21,643 nucleotides of DNA from the NCBI GenBank assembly GCA_031835245.1, contig JAVKOQ010000647.1, positions 1 to 21,643 on the forward strand, written 5' to 3'. The stretch comes from Balamuthia mandrillaris (lineage: Eukaryota > Discosea > Longamoebia > Balamuthiidae). Every line of letters starts with the position of its first letter. The stretch's first letter is position 1. A model generated the notes under the pieces. The model was not told the DNA's origin. It ran no database searches and was given only the letters and a program-made list of their open reading frames with translations. The position numbers were made by a program, and so were the translations under genes. This document shows, one piece after another, positions 10,700 to 21,324 of the stretch.

Positions 10700-13646
10700 A
10701 TGGCGGAAGGGGTGCTGGAGATAGACAGGACGCTGGTTGTTCTTGACTGCAACAGCCCCCAGGCTGCTGCCGAGATCAGTGAACTTTTGTTAGGTGGGGT
10801 CTTGTCTCTCTCCCTCTTTTTTAAGTCGGTCGCTTACCCACCCACCACCCGCTTTTTGGCAGAGGTGAAGGGTAAAAACAAGGAGCAGGGCTGCCGTACT
10901 GCTAAGACAGTTCTCACCCACTGTGTAGAAGGCATCTCCGAGTATTGCCGTATTCTATTCGACATTTTCCCAGAACAAGCTCTTGTACGCTAATTTCTCC
11001 AACCAAACAGTCCTCCTACCACAAACGTTCTTGAAATTTTGACTATTGCATCCCTTTGCTCGGCAGGTCTGTCTCTTCACCGTACAGCAAGAGATCCACC
11101 GCCTTAACAATTGGAATGAAGATCAACAATGTTTATCAAAGGTATTCTAGCAAACTGTTTGCCTCTCTGCCGCAGGTTGTGCGCGCCTTGAATAACGACA
11201 ATTTTCTGTGAGCAGATCATGTCCTCGCTAGCTGGAGTGCGACCAGAGGAAGTTCCTCTCAACGGATACTCAAACGCATTGAACTTGGCCTTGAACGCTT
11301 TTATTGAACACTTGCCACATAGTTCGCGCCGTAACCGCACCCGTTTGATATGGGTCCTGCAGACCCAACCTGCCGCACATGACTTCAAGTACGTTCTTCT
11401 GGACAGAGCTCCCTTTCTAACTTTTCGAGTTGAGTCACTCAATTTGTATTGTATTGTATTGATAGTTTTTTGGACGGAGGAAAAGAAGAAGGAAGCCCTC
11501 TATACGATGCATGCCAGGTCGTAGATAGTATACTCAACGTTGTTAATGCCAATGCTGCAGAGTAGTGCGTACTTCTTTGTTGGAGTCGGCTTTCCATACG
11601 TACCTCAATACTCACAAGGAACGAAGCAAAATCCAGGGAATTGAGCATTGCGAGTTGGTGCTGATAAAACTCAAACAGGAAAATGAAGACCTTCAGTCTA
11701 GTAGCATCCAATTGAAGAAGGTTCTACAGCCCCGCTTTTTACTTCGCTTGTACTTCTATATTCATTTTCCCTGGTGCTTGATTCAGATTTCTTCTCAGCT
11801 ATCCGTGGCATTGCATTGTGTGCATCCAAGTACTTTGGCCAGTGCCTTTGTGGATCTTGCTGTGCATCACTTCAATCTCGCTTCTGTGAGAGTTACTGGC
11901 ATACCAATGAAAGAAAGCTCGTCAGAGGCTAGCCGTGCCATTTACGATGTTATTCTGTTGCACCCGCATACTCCTGGGGCTGCTGCCTCTGCTCGCTCTG
12001 ATCACGACAATAAGCAAATTCTCCGCAGCACTAGCAGAGAACTCCCATCTCTCTTTTTAGGGTCTGAAGACAGCCGCCGTAGGACTGAACTTGTGCTACA
12101 GTGGAAGACCACCCCACTTTCTTTGAATGCAGATACTCTGGTTTGTAGTTCTCCTCATTATCGCTTTGGTTCTTTTGTCTCATAATTATCTTGATGCAGG
12201 CCTGTAGCAATATGGTCAGGGTTTCTCCTCTTGATTTAAGATCAAGTCCCAGCGTGTGTCTGATGAAGCACGTCTGCTCTGGTCGCACTGTAACTCTCAT
12301 CACACCAGATCAGACCACTCTCCAAGAAGGCAGACAAGTGAAACCCATCAAAGCTTCTTCTCCAATTCCTGCTACACATGTCATAACACAATATCAAGGA
12401 GACGTTGTACTTCGGCGTTTGCATGCCCCACTTCCCTTCTCAGAATTACCTCTTCAGAGCTACGCTACGCCAGTTCCCAATCTCAGACTAAAGGAGATGA
12501 CGGCTATAATCGAGGCCACCACAATTCCATTACTCACCCTGTCTGAGAGCATGCGATCAGGTACTGCCAAACTGAAAACCGTAAAAACGAGACATGAAGG
12601 TCAAATAGAAGCCAGGCCGAATACAAAGAGGCAAGGGCACATGATTGTTATTGATAATAAGGAAATAGGCGTTCACAACATACCTGTCCCTGCCCATTTG
12701 GAGCGATACACTCGACACTTTCCATACAAGAACGAAGATACCGTCTTGTTCAGCCCTGACCAAGGGGTTGACCTTAAGAAGTTGTTGAAGCCGCTCAAGA
12801 AAACGTTTCTACGGGCTGAACCTTTGGATGAGGAATCCTTGGATAAAGTCATAGATGTGAGCCAACTTATTATTTTTTCCCTCTTCCTTACCTTTTTCCC
12901 AGCCCTAACTTTCTACTCTTTAGATAGTGTCCAGAATATACCAATTTGCTCATCAAAATGACTCTCGTCTATTTCCTCATCTCAGCAACGCACCTACAAC
13001 ACGGAGAGAATTTTACAGAAAGCTTTGGTATGAGTTGCTAATGTTTGGTACAAAGCTTACTGTCAACACAACACATGAGAAGATTGTTACTGCAATGCGC
13101 GATCTCTGGCCTCTTGATCGTCCAGAACTGTTAGTTACTCGTAAGTTTCTCTTTCTGTGTCCTTTTTATTCTCGGCTTCTTTTTCAGTTTTTTTTTCTCT
13201 GTTTTATGATTTAATCTGATTCACATTGATCAGCTGAAATCCCAAAGGCCATAGTTCAACAAACATCACGATACTCATTTATCCCTTATGCATCACTTTC
13301 TGGGCACTTCAACTCCTATAAACATGCCAACCAAGTACTCAAGGAAAAAGAAAAGGAAAGAGAACGAGAGAGAGAACAAAAAGAAAAGGAAAAAAAAGAA
13401 CGAGAACAAGAGCAAGTGTGGAAAGGACTTAATAAGTTCCAACAGGCTGAAGAACTCAAGGAAAGAGGCGTAGAAGACTTATCCTCCTTCATTGCTGGAC
13501 AGAAAAAACGAAGCCAAATGGACACTAAAATCCATTCACAAACAAGTAACAAACGAGGACGATCTCTTCATTATAAACCAGAGCACAAGCAAAGTAGTGT
13601 GTTTGCACGGTTTTATGCTAAGCCAGTGCAAAGATCACAAGATTAA
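10700..13646 (+). CDS. INTS13: Integrator complex subunit 13 (Asunder homologue)
   Basis: Ten exons join in frame into about 765 residues (human about 706): 10700-10793, 10863-10984, 11067-11141, 11216-11388, 11466-11564, 11627-11720, 11787-12140, 12200-12856, 12924-13140, 13234-13646. Segments that match the family in order: EGISEYCRILFDIFPEQAL, LNNWNEDQQ, KIQGIEHCELVLI, HHFNLASVRVTGIPMKES with YDVILLHP, MVRVSPLDLRSSPSVCL, THVITQYQGDVVLR, VPAHLERYTRHFPYK, and RREFYRKLWYELLMF. The N-terminal half should be a von Willebrand A-like domain. Known role: a nuclear module with INTS10 and INTS14 that helps Integrator cleave snRNA and nascent RNAs; in animals it is also linked to dynein at the nuclear envelope. 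The last exon encodes a charged KEKERERE segment, then FQQAEELKERGVEDL and a basic tail. The junctions at 11564/11627 are inferred from phase, because the read-through frame stops there. The 66-base intron 11721-11786 has no stop and could be retained. Confidence 0.93.
13334..13412 (+). repeat. purine-only low-complexity coding tract in INTS13
   Basis: A nearly all-purine stretch inside the last INTS13 exon encodes a Lys/Glu then Arg/Glu alternating segment. Animal INTS13 has an unrelated but equally charged KR/ED segment at about this place. Confidence 0.8.
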
Positions 13647-13683
13647 ACACAACCAAAACCCACTCAACAACTTGATGACTTGG

Positions 13684-13689
13684 AATAAA
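13684..13689 (+). terminator. likely INTS13 polyadenylation signal
   Basis: AATAAA lies 38 bases after the INTS13 stop codon. Confidence 0.5.
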
Positions 13690-14751
13690 AGCTTGATGTT
13701 CATTCAAAATCACTGTCAAGGATCCAAAGCAAATGAAAATGAGTGCTGTGTTGGCAACCTGTTTGCCTCTTTTCTGCCAACAGTGACCAACTCAGCTAGC
13801 ATTTGCTGGCTAACTCACAGGGCCAACTTAAGGGGTCTATTGCAACTGTTTCAACAACTTGAGGCCTGGTAGGATCTGCTTCTTTTTTATCATCATTCTG
13901 CAAGTGGGCTGATTGTTTATCAGGTGGTAAGATCACTGTTGAGCACCAATTGAGTGCCAGTTGAAGAACTGCCTGCACTGAGAGTTACTGTGCAATTGGA
14001 AAGAGCCTACAATCCATTATCATCTTGTTTACTTTTGGTAAAAGATGACTCTTATTTTATTATGGATATGTTGACATTTTTTTTTGAGTTTGATAGGAAC
14101 CACCCTAGTGCATTTAATGTGGCTGGTCTAGTGGTATCAAAGAAAGCACTGAGTTATGTCAACAAGTCTTCTGATAATGTTGAAGGTTTGTTGACACACT
14201 GTGTATGTCCCTCCTAAAACGGGATGGAATGCTGGTCTTTTGCATAATAGGACAATGTGAGGTGCCTACCTTTTGAACAAGCAACTGGAATCAACAAATC
14301 CTAGGAAAAAGACAAACTGAAGTGTGGAAAATCACCGTGCTACTCATTAATGCAAAGTGTTAAAGGAAAGCAAATGCCAGTCACCACAGGCAAAGCCTTG
14401 GAAGAATTCAATTTATGTAGCAGTAATATTGACTTTACATTGCAAAGGCCTAGGTGGTGTGTTTTTTGGTGGAAAACGAGTTTTGAGGGGAACTGAATAA
14501 AAAGGAATGAATACTATGCTGAGAAACCTGCAAGGCATTGATCAGTTGATGGGAAATAACCTGCAGATCAACAAAGGGACAGCATATAAGCGACTCTGGG
14601 TTTATTCACAAGAAAAGGAGTGTGGACCAAAGTGTGTGCTTTGAATGTGTCACAAGGAAAAAGGGAAAAGAAAAAGGGCGAGAAAATTTAGAAGTATTGG
14701 GGAGAGTATTGACAGGAAGTCATAATGAAAAAAATGGTTGGTTTTCCAACA
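13690..14751. other. orphan stretch, probably decayed repeat; no gene recognised
   Basis: Over 1 kb without a recognisable protein. The longest plausible frame (13954-14217, plus) has no family features I know. A 7-base inverted repeat (GTTGGCA/TGCCAAC) spans 13750-13781. The right end (about 14640-14751) is purine-rich and ends in GTTTTCCAACA, matching the inner end of the young chromovirus LTR. At least the right-hand part is therefore probably a decayed LTR. Its left border could not be found. Confidence 0.5.
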
Positions 14752-15190
14752 TCACTTCCTTCCCAAAGAGAACTAATGCTGTTTGCAACGTTTCTTGGTC
14801 TTTAGGTACTTCTTCCCCCAGTAAGTGGTGATGGATTACTGAGAGCTGAAGTCCTTGGCTGCAACCCAGGAGTTGTTCAAATTGGGGTATCCTTTCCATG
14901 TTACGAGATAGTATAGTTGGAAGGTGGGCTGTCATGGTTGATGCCCTTTTCACTTGGAGGAACCTTGTCAGGGGGTGTATCACCAGTGATGTCTTGAAGA
15001 ACAATAGGCTCCAATGTTGATGAAGTGGTGAATGATGAAGGGACCGAGATACTTAGGATCAGTTTTGGAGTTTGCTGACAAGTTTTTCAGCATTACCTCT
15101 TTGCCAGAAGAAAAACGGGTGATTTTGTTATTGGTGTTGAAATACTTTTCTATGTTGGCAGAGTAGTAGTAATAAAAAAGTTTATTTGCT
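14752..15190 (-). mobile_element. old Ty3/Gypsy chromovirus fragment
   Basis: On the minus strand this stretch gives peptide traces that follow the same order as the young element's integrase C-terminus and chromodomain: KEVMLKN then DPKYLGPF (young: DTVMLRH, DLKYLGPF), DITGDTPPDKVPPS (young: DVTGNELEDRIPPS), and WVAAKDF (young: WIPVKNF). It ends at 14752 in a polypurine-like tract followed by an LTR-like end, in the same arrangement as the young copy. It is a broken, strongly diverged relative, clearly much older than the 15815-21643 element. Only the 3' end of the internal region is seen. Confidence 0.8.
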
Positions 15191-15391
15191 CTGAGAGCAA
15201 CACCAATCTATACATAAAAAGTAAGCCTTGTACATACATAGTGTACTCTTACTTTTCTTACTCCCTCATCCTCAATGCCTTCCCAATTGTTACTCAATTC
15301 ACAAGTGAAAGGTGTTGAATGAGATTTCAGACCAACTTTGTATCATCTAGCTATCCTTTTCTTTCCCTTTCCTTTCTTCTCTTTTCCTTGC
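15191..15391 (-). other. probable 3' untranslated part of the LINE
   Basis: This stretch lies between the end of the LINE reading frame and the old chromovirus trace. On the minus strand it is purine-rich at first and ends with AGAGCAAATAAAC near 15185-15195, which could be the LINE polyadenylation signal. No coding content is seen. Confidence 0.45.
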
Positions 15392-15814
15392 TTACATTAC
15401 TTCCAAAGACTGATAAAATGCAGAAGAACTTCCATGCTTCCAACTTGCTCTTGCTGCCCATAATCTCCAGACTCGTTTACAACTTTGCTTACATTGTTCC
15501 ATCTCTTGAGCTCTGTTACATTTCTTTCCACTTGACAGGAGCTTTGTTGTACAGTCTTCTATAATCAGCTTTCTGACTTGTTCTTCACTTCCATTGTCCA
15601 CACTCCAGATTCTAAAGCGATCTTCCCAAAGGTTAGGACACCTTAACAGGAAGTGTTCCACTGTTTCTTCCTCAGCATCACATTCAGGGCACTTGCTATC
15701 CTCCTCAGACTGCTGAATGGCTCCCCACTTTTTTCCAATAGGCAGTCCACCACAACGAATAGCATTCATCAAATGTTCTTTCCTTGGGTTGGTAATCACT
15801 AAACTCCGTTGTTG
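15392..15814 (-). mobile_element. LINE (non-LTR retrotransposon) fragment, C-terminal end of ORF2
   Basis: An open minus-strand frame of about 140 residues begins at the edge of the young LTR with no start codon of its own (QQRSLVITNPRKEHLMNAIR) and ends with a normal stop at 15392. It carries KCPECDAEEETVEHFLLRCPNLWEDRF, the CxxC...HxxxxC zinc-binding tail that follows the reverse transcriptase or RNase H in Jockey/I-type LINEs. The element is cut at its upstream side by the chromovirus insertion; the rest should continue beyond the right edge of the window. The frame is open, so the LINE is not ancient, but only this fragment is visible. Confidence 0.75.
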
Positions 15815-16133
15815 TGTTGTAAAATAAGAACGGGAATGATAGCGGAGACAAAGTAAGTACGAGACCTGAACTTAATTTACTAAAGTAAAGAATACAAGTA
15901 GAGTATTTTGTTGTAAGTTGTCCTGAGAGAAGAAAGAAAGAAAGTAGAAGAAGCAGTATTTAAACTGAAAGAAAGAACCATAAAAGAAGAAAAAGAAATA
16001 TTAGCATAAAAGGGGAAGAAGAAAAAAGGAAACATCAAAAAAAGGAGAAGGGAAAGATGAGAGGTTTCCTCAGGTCGATGGCAGAAGGAGAACTCGGCAG
16101 AAAGAAGAGCTACTATGTTGGAGTTTTCCAACA
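15815..16133 (-). repeat. 3' LTR of the chromovirus
   Basis: A 319-base long terminal repeat bounded by TGTTG and CAACA, so the ends form a 5-base inverted repeat. It is matched over its full length by 21325-21643. The plus strand is very purine-rich. Its left flank is LINE sequence. Confidence 0.97.
16116..16133. repeat. perfect hairpin at the LTR end
   Basis: TGTTGGA, GTTT loop, TCCAACA: a perfect 7-base stem with a 4-base loop occupies the U3 end of the LTR. The identical sequence is at 21626-21643. Confidence 0.9.
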
Positions 16134-16149
16134 TCACCCCCTTTTCAAA
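16134..16149 (-). other. polypurine tract of the chromovirus
   Basis: On the minus strand TTTGAAAAGGGGGTGA lies directly before the 3' LTR. Such tracts prime plus-strand DNA synthesis in LTR elements. The integrase-chromodomain frame ends inside it, at its TGA. Confidence 0.85.
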
Positions 16150-19100
16150 TGAAGCTTCTTCCAATAGGCGTTGACAGGTTGAAGGTCATCAAAGTTCTTC
16201 ACTGGAATCCAGAGGTCGTACTTGGGAGAATAACCTTTCCATCTGACCTTGTATTCCCGGCGATTGGCGGGTCCATGATGGTCCAGCACCTTGCTAACTT
16301 CATAGGACTTGGAGGAGTCATCATCATCATCATCGGACTCAGAATTAACATCGTCAGATCCATCGGGGTTGGCTTGAGATTCCATATCGGTCTTATCAGG
16401 AAGAACTGGAATAGAGGATAGAGGTATCGAGGAACCAGAGGGAAGAGGGGGAACTAGCTTGAGAAGAGAAGGAGGGATACGATCTTCCAACTCGTTGCCA
16501 GTAACGTCCACTAGTATGTAGGCACCACTCTTGGTTCTGCGTTTGATGGAGAAAGGGCCGAGATACTTCAGATCCATCTTGGAGGTGGCAGCAGAATGAC
16601 GAAGCATAACGGTGTCACCTGGCTTGAATTCCACCAAGGAAACAGAAGAGTCATGAGCTACGGACACGATCTGGTTGTAGAGGTCGGTAGCATCAGAAGC
16701 AGCAGGCCAGACAACGGAATGCAACTTGGCAATCTGTGCAAGGCGGTCAGCCTCTGGAATGGGATCGGATTCCACGTTGGAATAGTCACTTGGAAGGTTG
16801 ACAGGGCGTCCAAGAAAGAGCTCAAAAGGCGTCGATTTATGCCTGGAAGTCAGCCTTTGATTGATCGCGAATTGGGCAGCCGGAAGGAAGGTGGACCAGT
16901 GGCTCCAATCAGAAGAGACCAGCTTCATAAGGGCAGACTTAGCAAGCTTGACATGGGCCTCAGCAGCACCATTGGCTCGCGGGTGATAGGCGGCAATAAA
17001 TCTATGGTCAAAGCCAGAAATAGCTTTGATATTAGCCATGGTTTTGTTGACGAACTCAGAGCCGTTGTCAGACTGTACAATCTTGGGAAAGCCAAAATCG
17101 CATATGACCCTGTAGAAGGCACTGGTGGTAGCAGCCGCTGTCCTGTTAACCAAGGGGCGGAGAAGGGTGAACCTGGTGGCAATGTCGGTGACCACCAAAA
17201 CATAACAGAAGCCAGATTCATCGGTGGCGAGTGGACCAAACAGGTCCAGGGCAACGTGTTCAAAGGGAAAAGTGGCAGAGATGGTTTTCAGAGGATGAAA
17301 ACCATGCTTGGCAACGTTGAAACGAAGACAGGCATCGCACGAACGGGTAGTAGCAAAGCAATCAGCCTGAAGGGAAGGCCAGAAGAAACCTTTGTTCCAT
17401 ACCTTGTTGAAGAGATTGGCAGCACCTTCATGGCCAGCGAGGTGGAGGCGAGAGAGTAGCTCCTGTTGCTCCTCCACGGAAGAGGGGGCCGTTTTGTCCA
17501 AGAACAGCTTGATGTAGCGGACGAGTTCTCTTGACGGAGCAATTGGAGGATGCTGAGAGGCATCAAGCACGGACAAGGAAGGAACTCTTGGAACGTTGCG
17601 TTGCTTCTTTACTGGAGCCAAGGTTTTGACGTCGTTTGGAACTACTGGCAGAGCCAGACCATCTTCCTCCCAAAAGTTGGGCAGGTAGAGGCGGGAAAGC
17701 ACATCTTCCAAAACCATCTGGACGCCAGGCCGGTGGACGATGTCGAAGTCAAACTGGAGCAGCAAAAAGGCCCAGTGATTAAGCATGAACAAAGAATGCT
17801 TGGCCGTAAAGAGATAGGATAAGGCCTTGTGGTCTGTGAACAAGGTAAAGTGGCGGCCCCACAGCCAACAGCGGAACTGGTGGAGGGCGAAGACCACAGC
17901 AAGAAGTTCACGTTTTGTGGCAGGGTAGTTGCGTTGAGCAGCGTTGAGGGCACGACTGGCAAAGGCGATATAACAGCAAATACCATCAGTAGACTCTTGA
18001 TAGAGCACAGCACCAACACCATACTGGGAAGCATCGGTACCAACAAGAAAGGGAAGACTGGGGTCCGGCTTGCTCAGAACCGGAGGGGAGCTAAGGATTC
18101 GGCAAAGGGCACTGATAGCTTCATCACAGTTCTTATTCCAAAAGGGTCGCACATCTGGAACGTTGCGTAGGGCGTCTAGCAGAGCCATTAAGCAAGAATA
18201 CAGGGGCACAAAGCCGCACAGGAAGTTGACAAAGCCCAGATAAGACTGAAGTTGCTTGCCGGTAGTAGGTACAGGAAGGCTGTTGAAGGCTGAAAGCTTG
18301 TCCAGATCAGGAGCATAGCCCTCGCTGGAGACAATGTACCCAACCAGTCGGAGTCGTGAGAAGCCAAAATGGCACTTCTCAATACGGAGACGGAGACTAG
18401 CATCATTGATGGCATGTAATACCAAGCGTAGCTTTTCAACATGCTCATCTATAGAGGCAGAGTGGGAAAAGATGAGGCAATCATCAATGTAGTGTGCGGC
18501 GCAATCAGCGAGGTCCTTAAGCACGGCGGCAAGGAGACGCTGCATAGCGGCCGGAACAATCTTCACCCCAAAGGGAGCTCCACGAAAGCAGAAGCAACGC
18601 CTGTGCCAGGTGAAGGTGAGCTTGATCTGATGAGGCCCAAAGATAAGAAGCTGCATGAAGCTCCAGACCAAATCTAGCGAGCTGGCGATATGGAACCCGA
18701 TGACGTACTCTACGACGGCAAGGATACCAGGAATGTGGAAGTGGATATCCATAATGATAGGATTGATTGCTTGTGGATTGATGCAGGTACGGGCTGAAGA
18801 CCAGTTACCATTAGCATCCTTCTTGGGCACGCAAAGAATGGGCGAATTCCACGGCGAGTCCATGGGCGCATCAATAATAACTTTGTGACGGTACCATTCT
18901 TTGAGTTGCTTGTTGATGGAGGAGTGCCAGACTTCTGGAATAGGATACTAGTGCTTGAATATCGGAGGGTGATCACCGGTATCCAAGCGGATAGTACCCT
19001 CAGGAAGCGGACAGGAAGGACCTTGAGGGATACAGCTGTTTTCTTCAAGAAGGTCCTTGATATGGTCTACAATGGCCTTTTGAAGCTCTGGAGGCAAGGG

Positions 19101-19475
19101 AGACTCCATGTACTTATCAGAAGAAGCGATGTTCTTGTCATCTGGCACTGAAGGCTTGGGGCCAGGAAAATGGACCGGAATGCCAAACAGACCAATACCA
19201 ATCCTGTCAAGGATGTCTCGGCCAAGGATCACTTGGGTGGAGCTGGACAGCTTGAGGACGAGGAAGTTGTGGAAGAACTTCCGAGTACCACACGCTACGT
19301 GAACGTGAGGGGCAATGGCAGACACAGTGGCAGAGGAATCATCTCCCAGAACCACATCCTGTTGAGTGTTGGTTGTTTTAAGCTGAAACTGTTCCATGAG
19401 AGAAGGATCCACAAAGGAAGAGGAGGCACCAGTGTTGAGTAGGGCCATGACTCTTTGCTTGTTCAAGGTTGCTGG
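16134..19475 (-). pseudogene. chromovirus pol region (protease, RT, RNase H, integrase, chromodomain)
   Basis: Protease: LLNTGASSSFVDPSL followed by VILGRDILDRIGI. RT: CFRGAPFGVKIVPAAMQRLL and the YIDD box. RNase H: VGTDASQYGVGAVL, RELLAVVFALHQF and LFTDHKALSYL. Integrase: HLAGHEG...CDACLRF zinc-binding motif, then D (HVALDLFGPL), D (IVQSDNGSEF) and E (NGAAEAHVKLAKSAL), then an MLRHSAAT...KYLGPFSI C-terminal fold. Chromodomain: YEVSKVLDHHG, EYKVRWKGYSPKYDLWIPVKNF, which in chromoviruses steers integration to marked chromatin. The region belongs to a fossil element that looks broken. Confidence 0.92.
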
Positions 19476-19744
19476 AACCATAATAGGAGCAGCAATAGGA
19501 ACAGAAGAGGGGTTATCGGAGGCAGGAGCTTCATGATCATCAAGACCAAGCATAAACAGCTCTGCTGCGGCTTGCTCAAACTCTTGAAAGGGATTCTCTT
19601 CTATGTTGTTTAAAGAAGGAGCAACCGGAGGGGGAGAAGGGAAGGCTGCACTACCAGAAGGAGGAGCCGAAGAAGCAACAGTTGCAGGGGACTGCATGCT
19701 ATTAAGCGAAGAAGCAGGAGGCTTAGCCGAAGTGCCATGAGTAG

Positions 19745-21047
19745 GGCAATGATTAGCCATATGTCCGGCCTTGCCACACTTATAGCAGATGCCAGCTGGT
19801 TGCTGAGGAGCACCAGAAGGAGTAGCAGGGGCAAAAGAAGAGGAGGAGGAGGATCCATCACTCTTTTTCTTGGAGAGGACTCGGCAGTCCTTGTCTGAAT
19901 GACTGTGTGTACGGTGAAAAGAGCACCAAGGTTTGCTGTTCTTGGCCCCTTTGTTGTTGCTCGAGTTGCTTGGGGGGGAAACTCTCAAGGACTTTCTCTT
20001 ACTACGAGCATCCAAGGCGGATTCGTGTTCCAAGGCAATGCCAATGGTGTTGACCAGAGAAGTAGGGGGGTTGGCAATGCAAGAAGAAATAAATCCTGAG
20101 ACAAGTTCTTCAGGAAGAGCGTTTTGGAGAACGGCAAGAATATCTTCGAGCTGAGGCGGACAGGTCATCTGGTCGATGAGCTCTTGGAAGCGCTCCAAGA
20201 ATTCTCGAACAGACTCTCCAGGTTTGAAGGAAAAGTGGCAGAACTCTGTATGCAGCGCGTTCTGCAGGTTCCTGCTGCCAAAGTGGTCATGGAAAGTGGC
20301 TATGAGCCTATCCCAAGGCCATTCTGGGTGACAAAGGTTCTGGATAGCCCAGTGCTGAGCCAATGGATCCTTGATCTGGGAAATCAAGGCATAATGCCAG
20401 AGGTTTTCCGGGTAAGACGTGCCACTAAGGGCAAAGTGTAAGCACTCTGAAAAGATAAGCGGATTATCTTTTCATTTGGTCTTCGGATTGAAGGTAGGAA
20501 GATTTTGGGGGAGCTTTGGATATTTTTCCTTGCTTCCTGGGTTGTTTGAGGGTTCAGCGAAACCACACTCAGAAGAGGAGCCAGCCGCGGAAGTTTCTGT
20601 GGCAGAGCGAAGCGGAAAACATTTGGAAGAGAACACAACGGGAAGAGGTTTCACCGCCTTTGGTGCGACTGCACCCGTGGAGGTGGAACCTTTGGGAGAA
20701 ATGTAAGGAGTCGACGGATTGTTCACTGGAAGCTGTGGAGGCAGGTTCGACCGCAGTTGGAACAGTGGCTCACTTTCTTCCTTGCAGATTGCAGCAAGTT
20801 GGTTGATCATCTCCATCAGTTCGCTCTTCTGGCAGCACAAGTCGTCAAATCTTTTCTTGTCTTCTTCCTCACCGCTAGAGTCCCACGATAAGGCAGCCTG
20901 GGAGATCGCAAGAGCTAGTTCTGCTTTCCTCCTTAGCAGGCGGGCAAGAGCAGCTTCGGAACTGTTTTCGTTAACATCTATGTCACCAAAGCTTGGCGAA
21001 CCATCCTCCTTCTCAGTGGGTGTACTGGAAGTAGGAAGGTTAGACAT
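19745..21047 (-). pseudogene. chromovirus gag region
   Basis: The likely start is MSNLPTSSTPTEKED at 21047, giving a Ser/Pro/Glu-rich N-terminal part with a predicted helical stretch (ALARLLRRKAELALAISQAA). The capsid (Retrotrans_gag) segment includes WPWDRLIATFHDHFG and GESVREFLERFQELIDQM (about 20163-20360). A zinc knuckle, CYKCGKAGHMANHC, lies at 19746-19787, and a second Cys/His cluster (WCSFHRTHSHSDKDC) lies just before it. Gag packages the element RNA. The region is part of a broken copy. Confidence 0.88.
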
Positions 21048-21324
21048 TGTAGAGAAGCTTACCAAAAATAAAATATAACTCCTATAAGCATGAGCAAAGG
21101 TTGATATGATACACCGGGTTGATGTCTCAGTAGCTGAATCCACAGCGTGTCTCAGATAAGTTCTGAGTAGGAAGGGCTTGAAATAAGCGCCAAAAACACA
21201 ACGAATAGCGAAGTGACCTTAGCAATAAGCCAAGGAGCATACTATACGAGGGAGTTGAAGAATGACTCAAGTAGAGTGAGACTTGGTAGATATGCAGTAA
21301 ATCAGAATGAGTTGTAAAAAAAAA
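21048..21324 (-). other. chromovirus leader between 5' LTR and gag
   Basis: These 277 bases lie between the 5' LTR and the likely gag start. On the minus strand they begin TTTTTTTTTACAACTCATTC. No TGG-starting tRNA primer-binding site is visible next to the LTR. Confidence 0.6.

Noticed and set aside
10700-13646. Fungal origin of the window
   Set aside because: A zinc-knuckle chromovirus would suit fungi, but an intact INTS13 argues against the yeasts and most fungi, which lack Integrator; origin is left open.
13750-13781. Inverted repeat GTTGGCA/TGCCAAC as DNA transposon ends
   Set aside because: The arms are only 7 bases, 18 apart, with no target duplication or transposase trace.
13954-14217. 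Open plus-strand frame as a separate gene
   Set aside because: No family resemblance, and it lies in a stretch that ends in decayed LTR sequence; left as undefined.
16149-18888. Many plus-strand frames up to 287 residues
   Set aside because: Shadows of the chromovirus pol on the opposite strand; none has family features.
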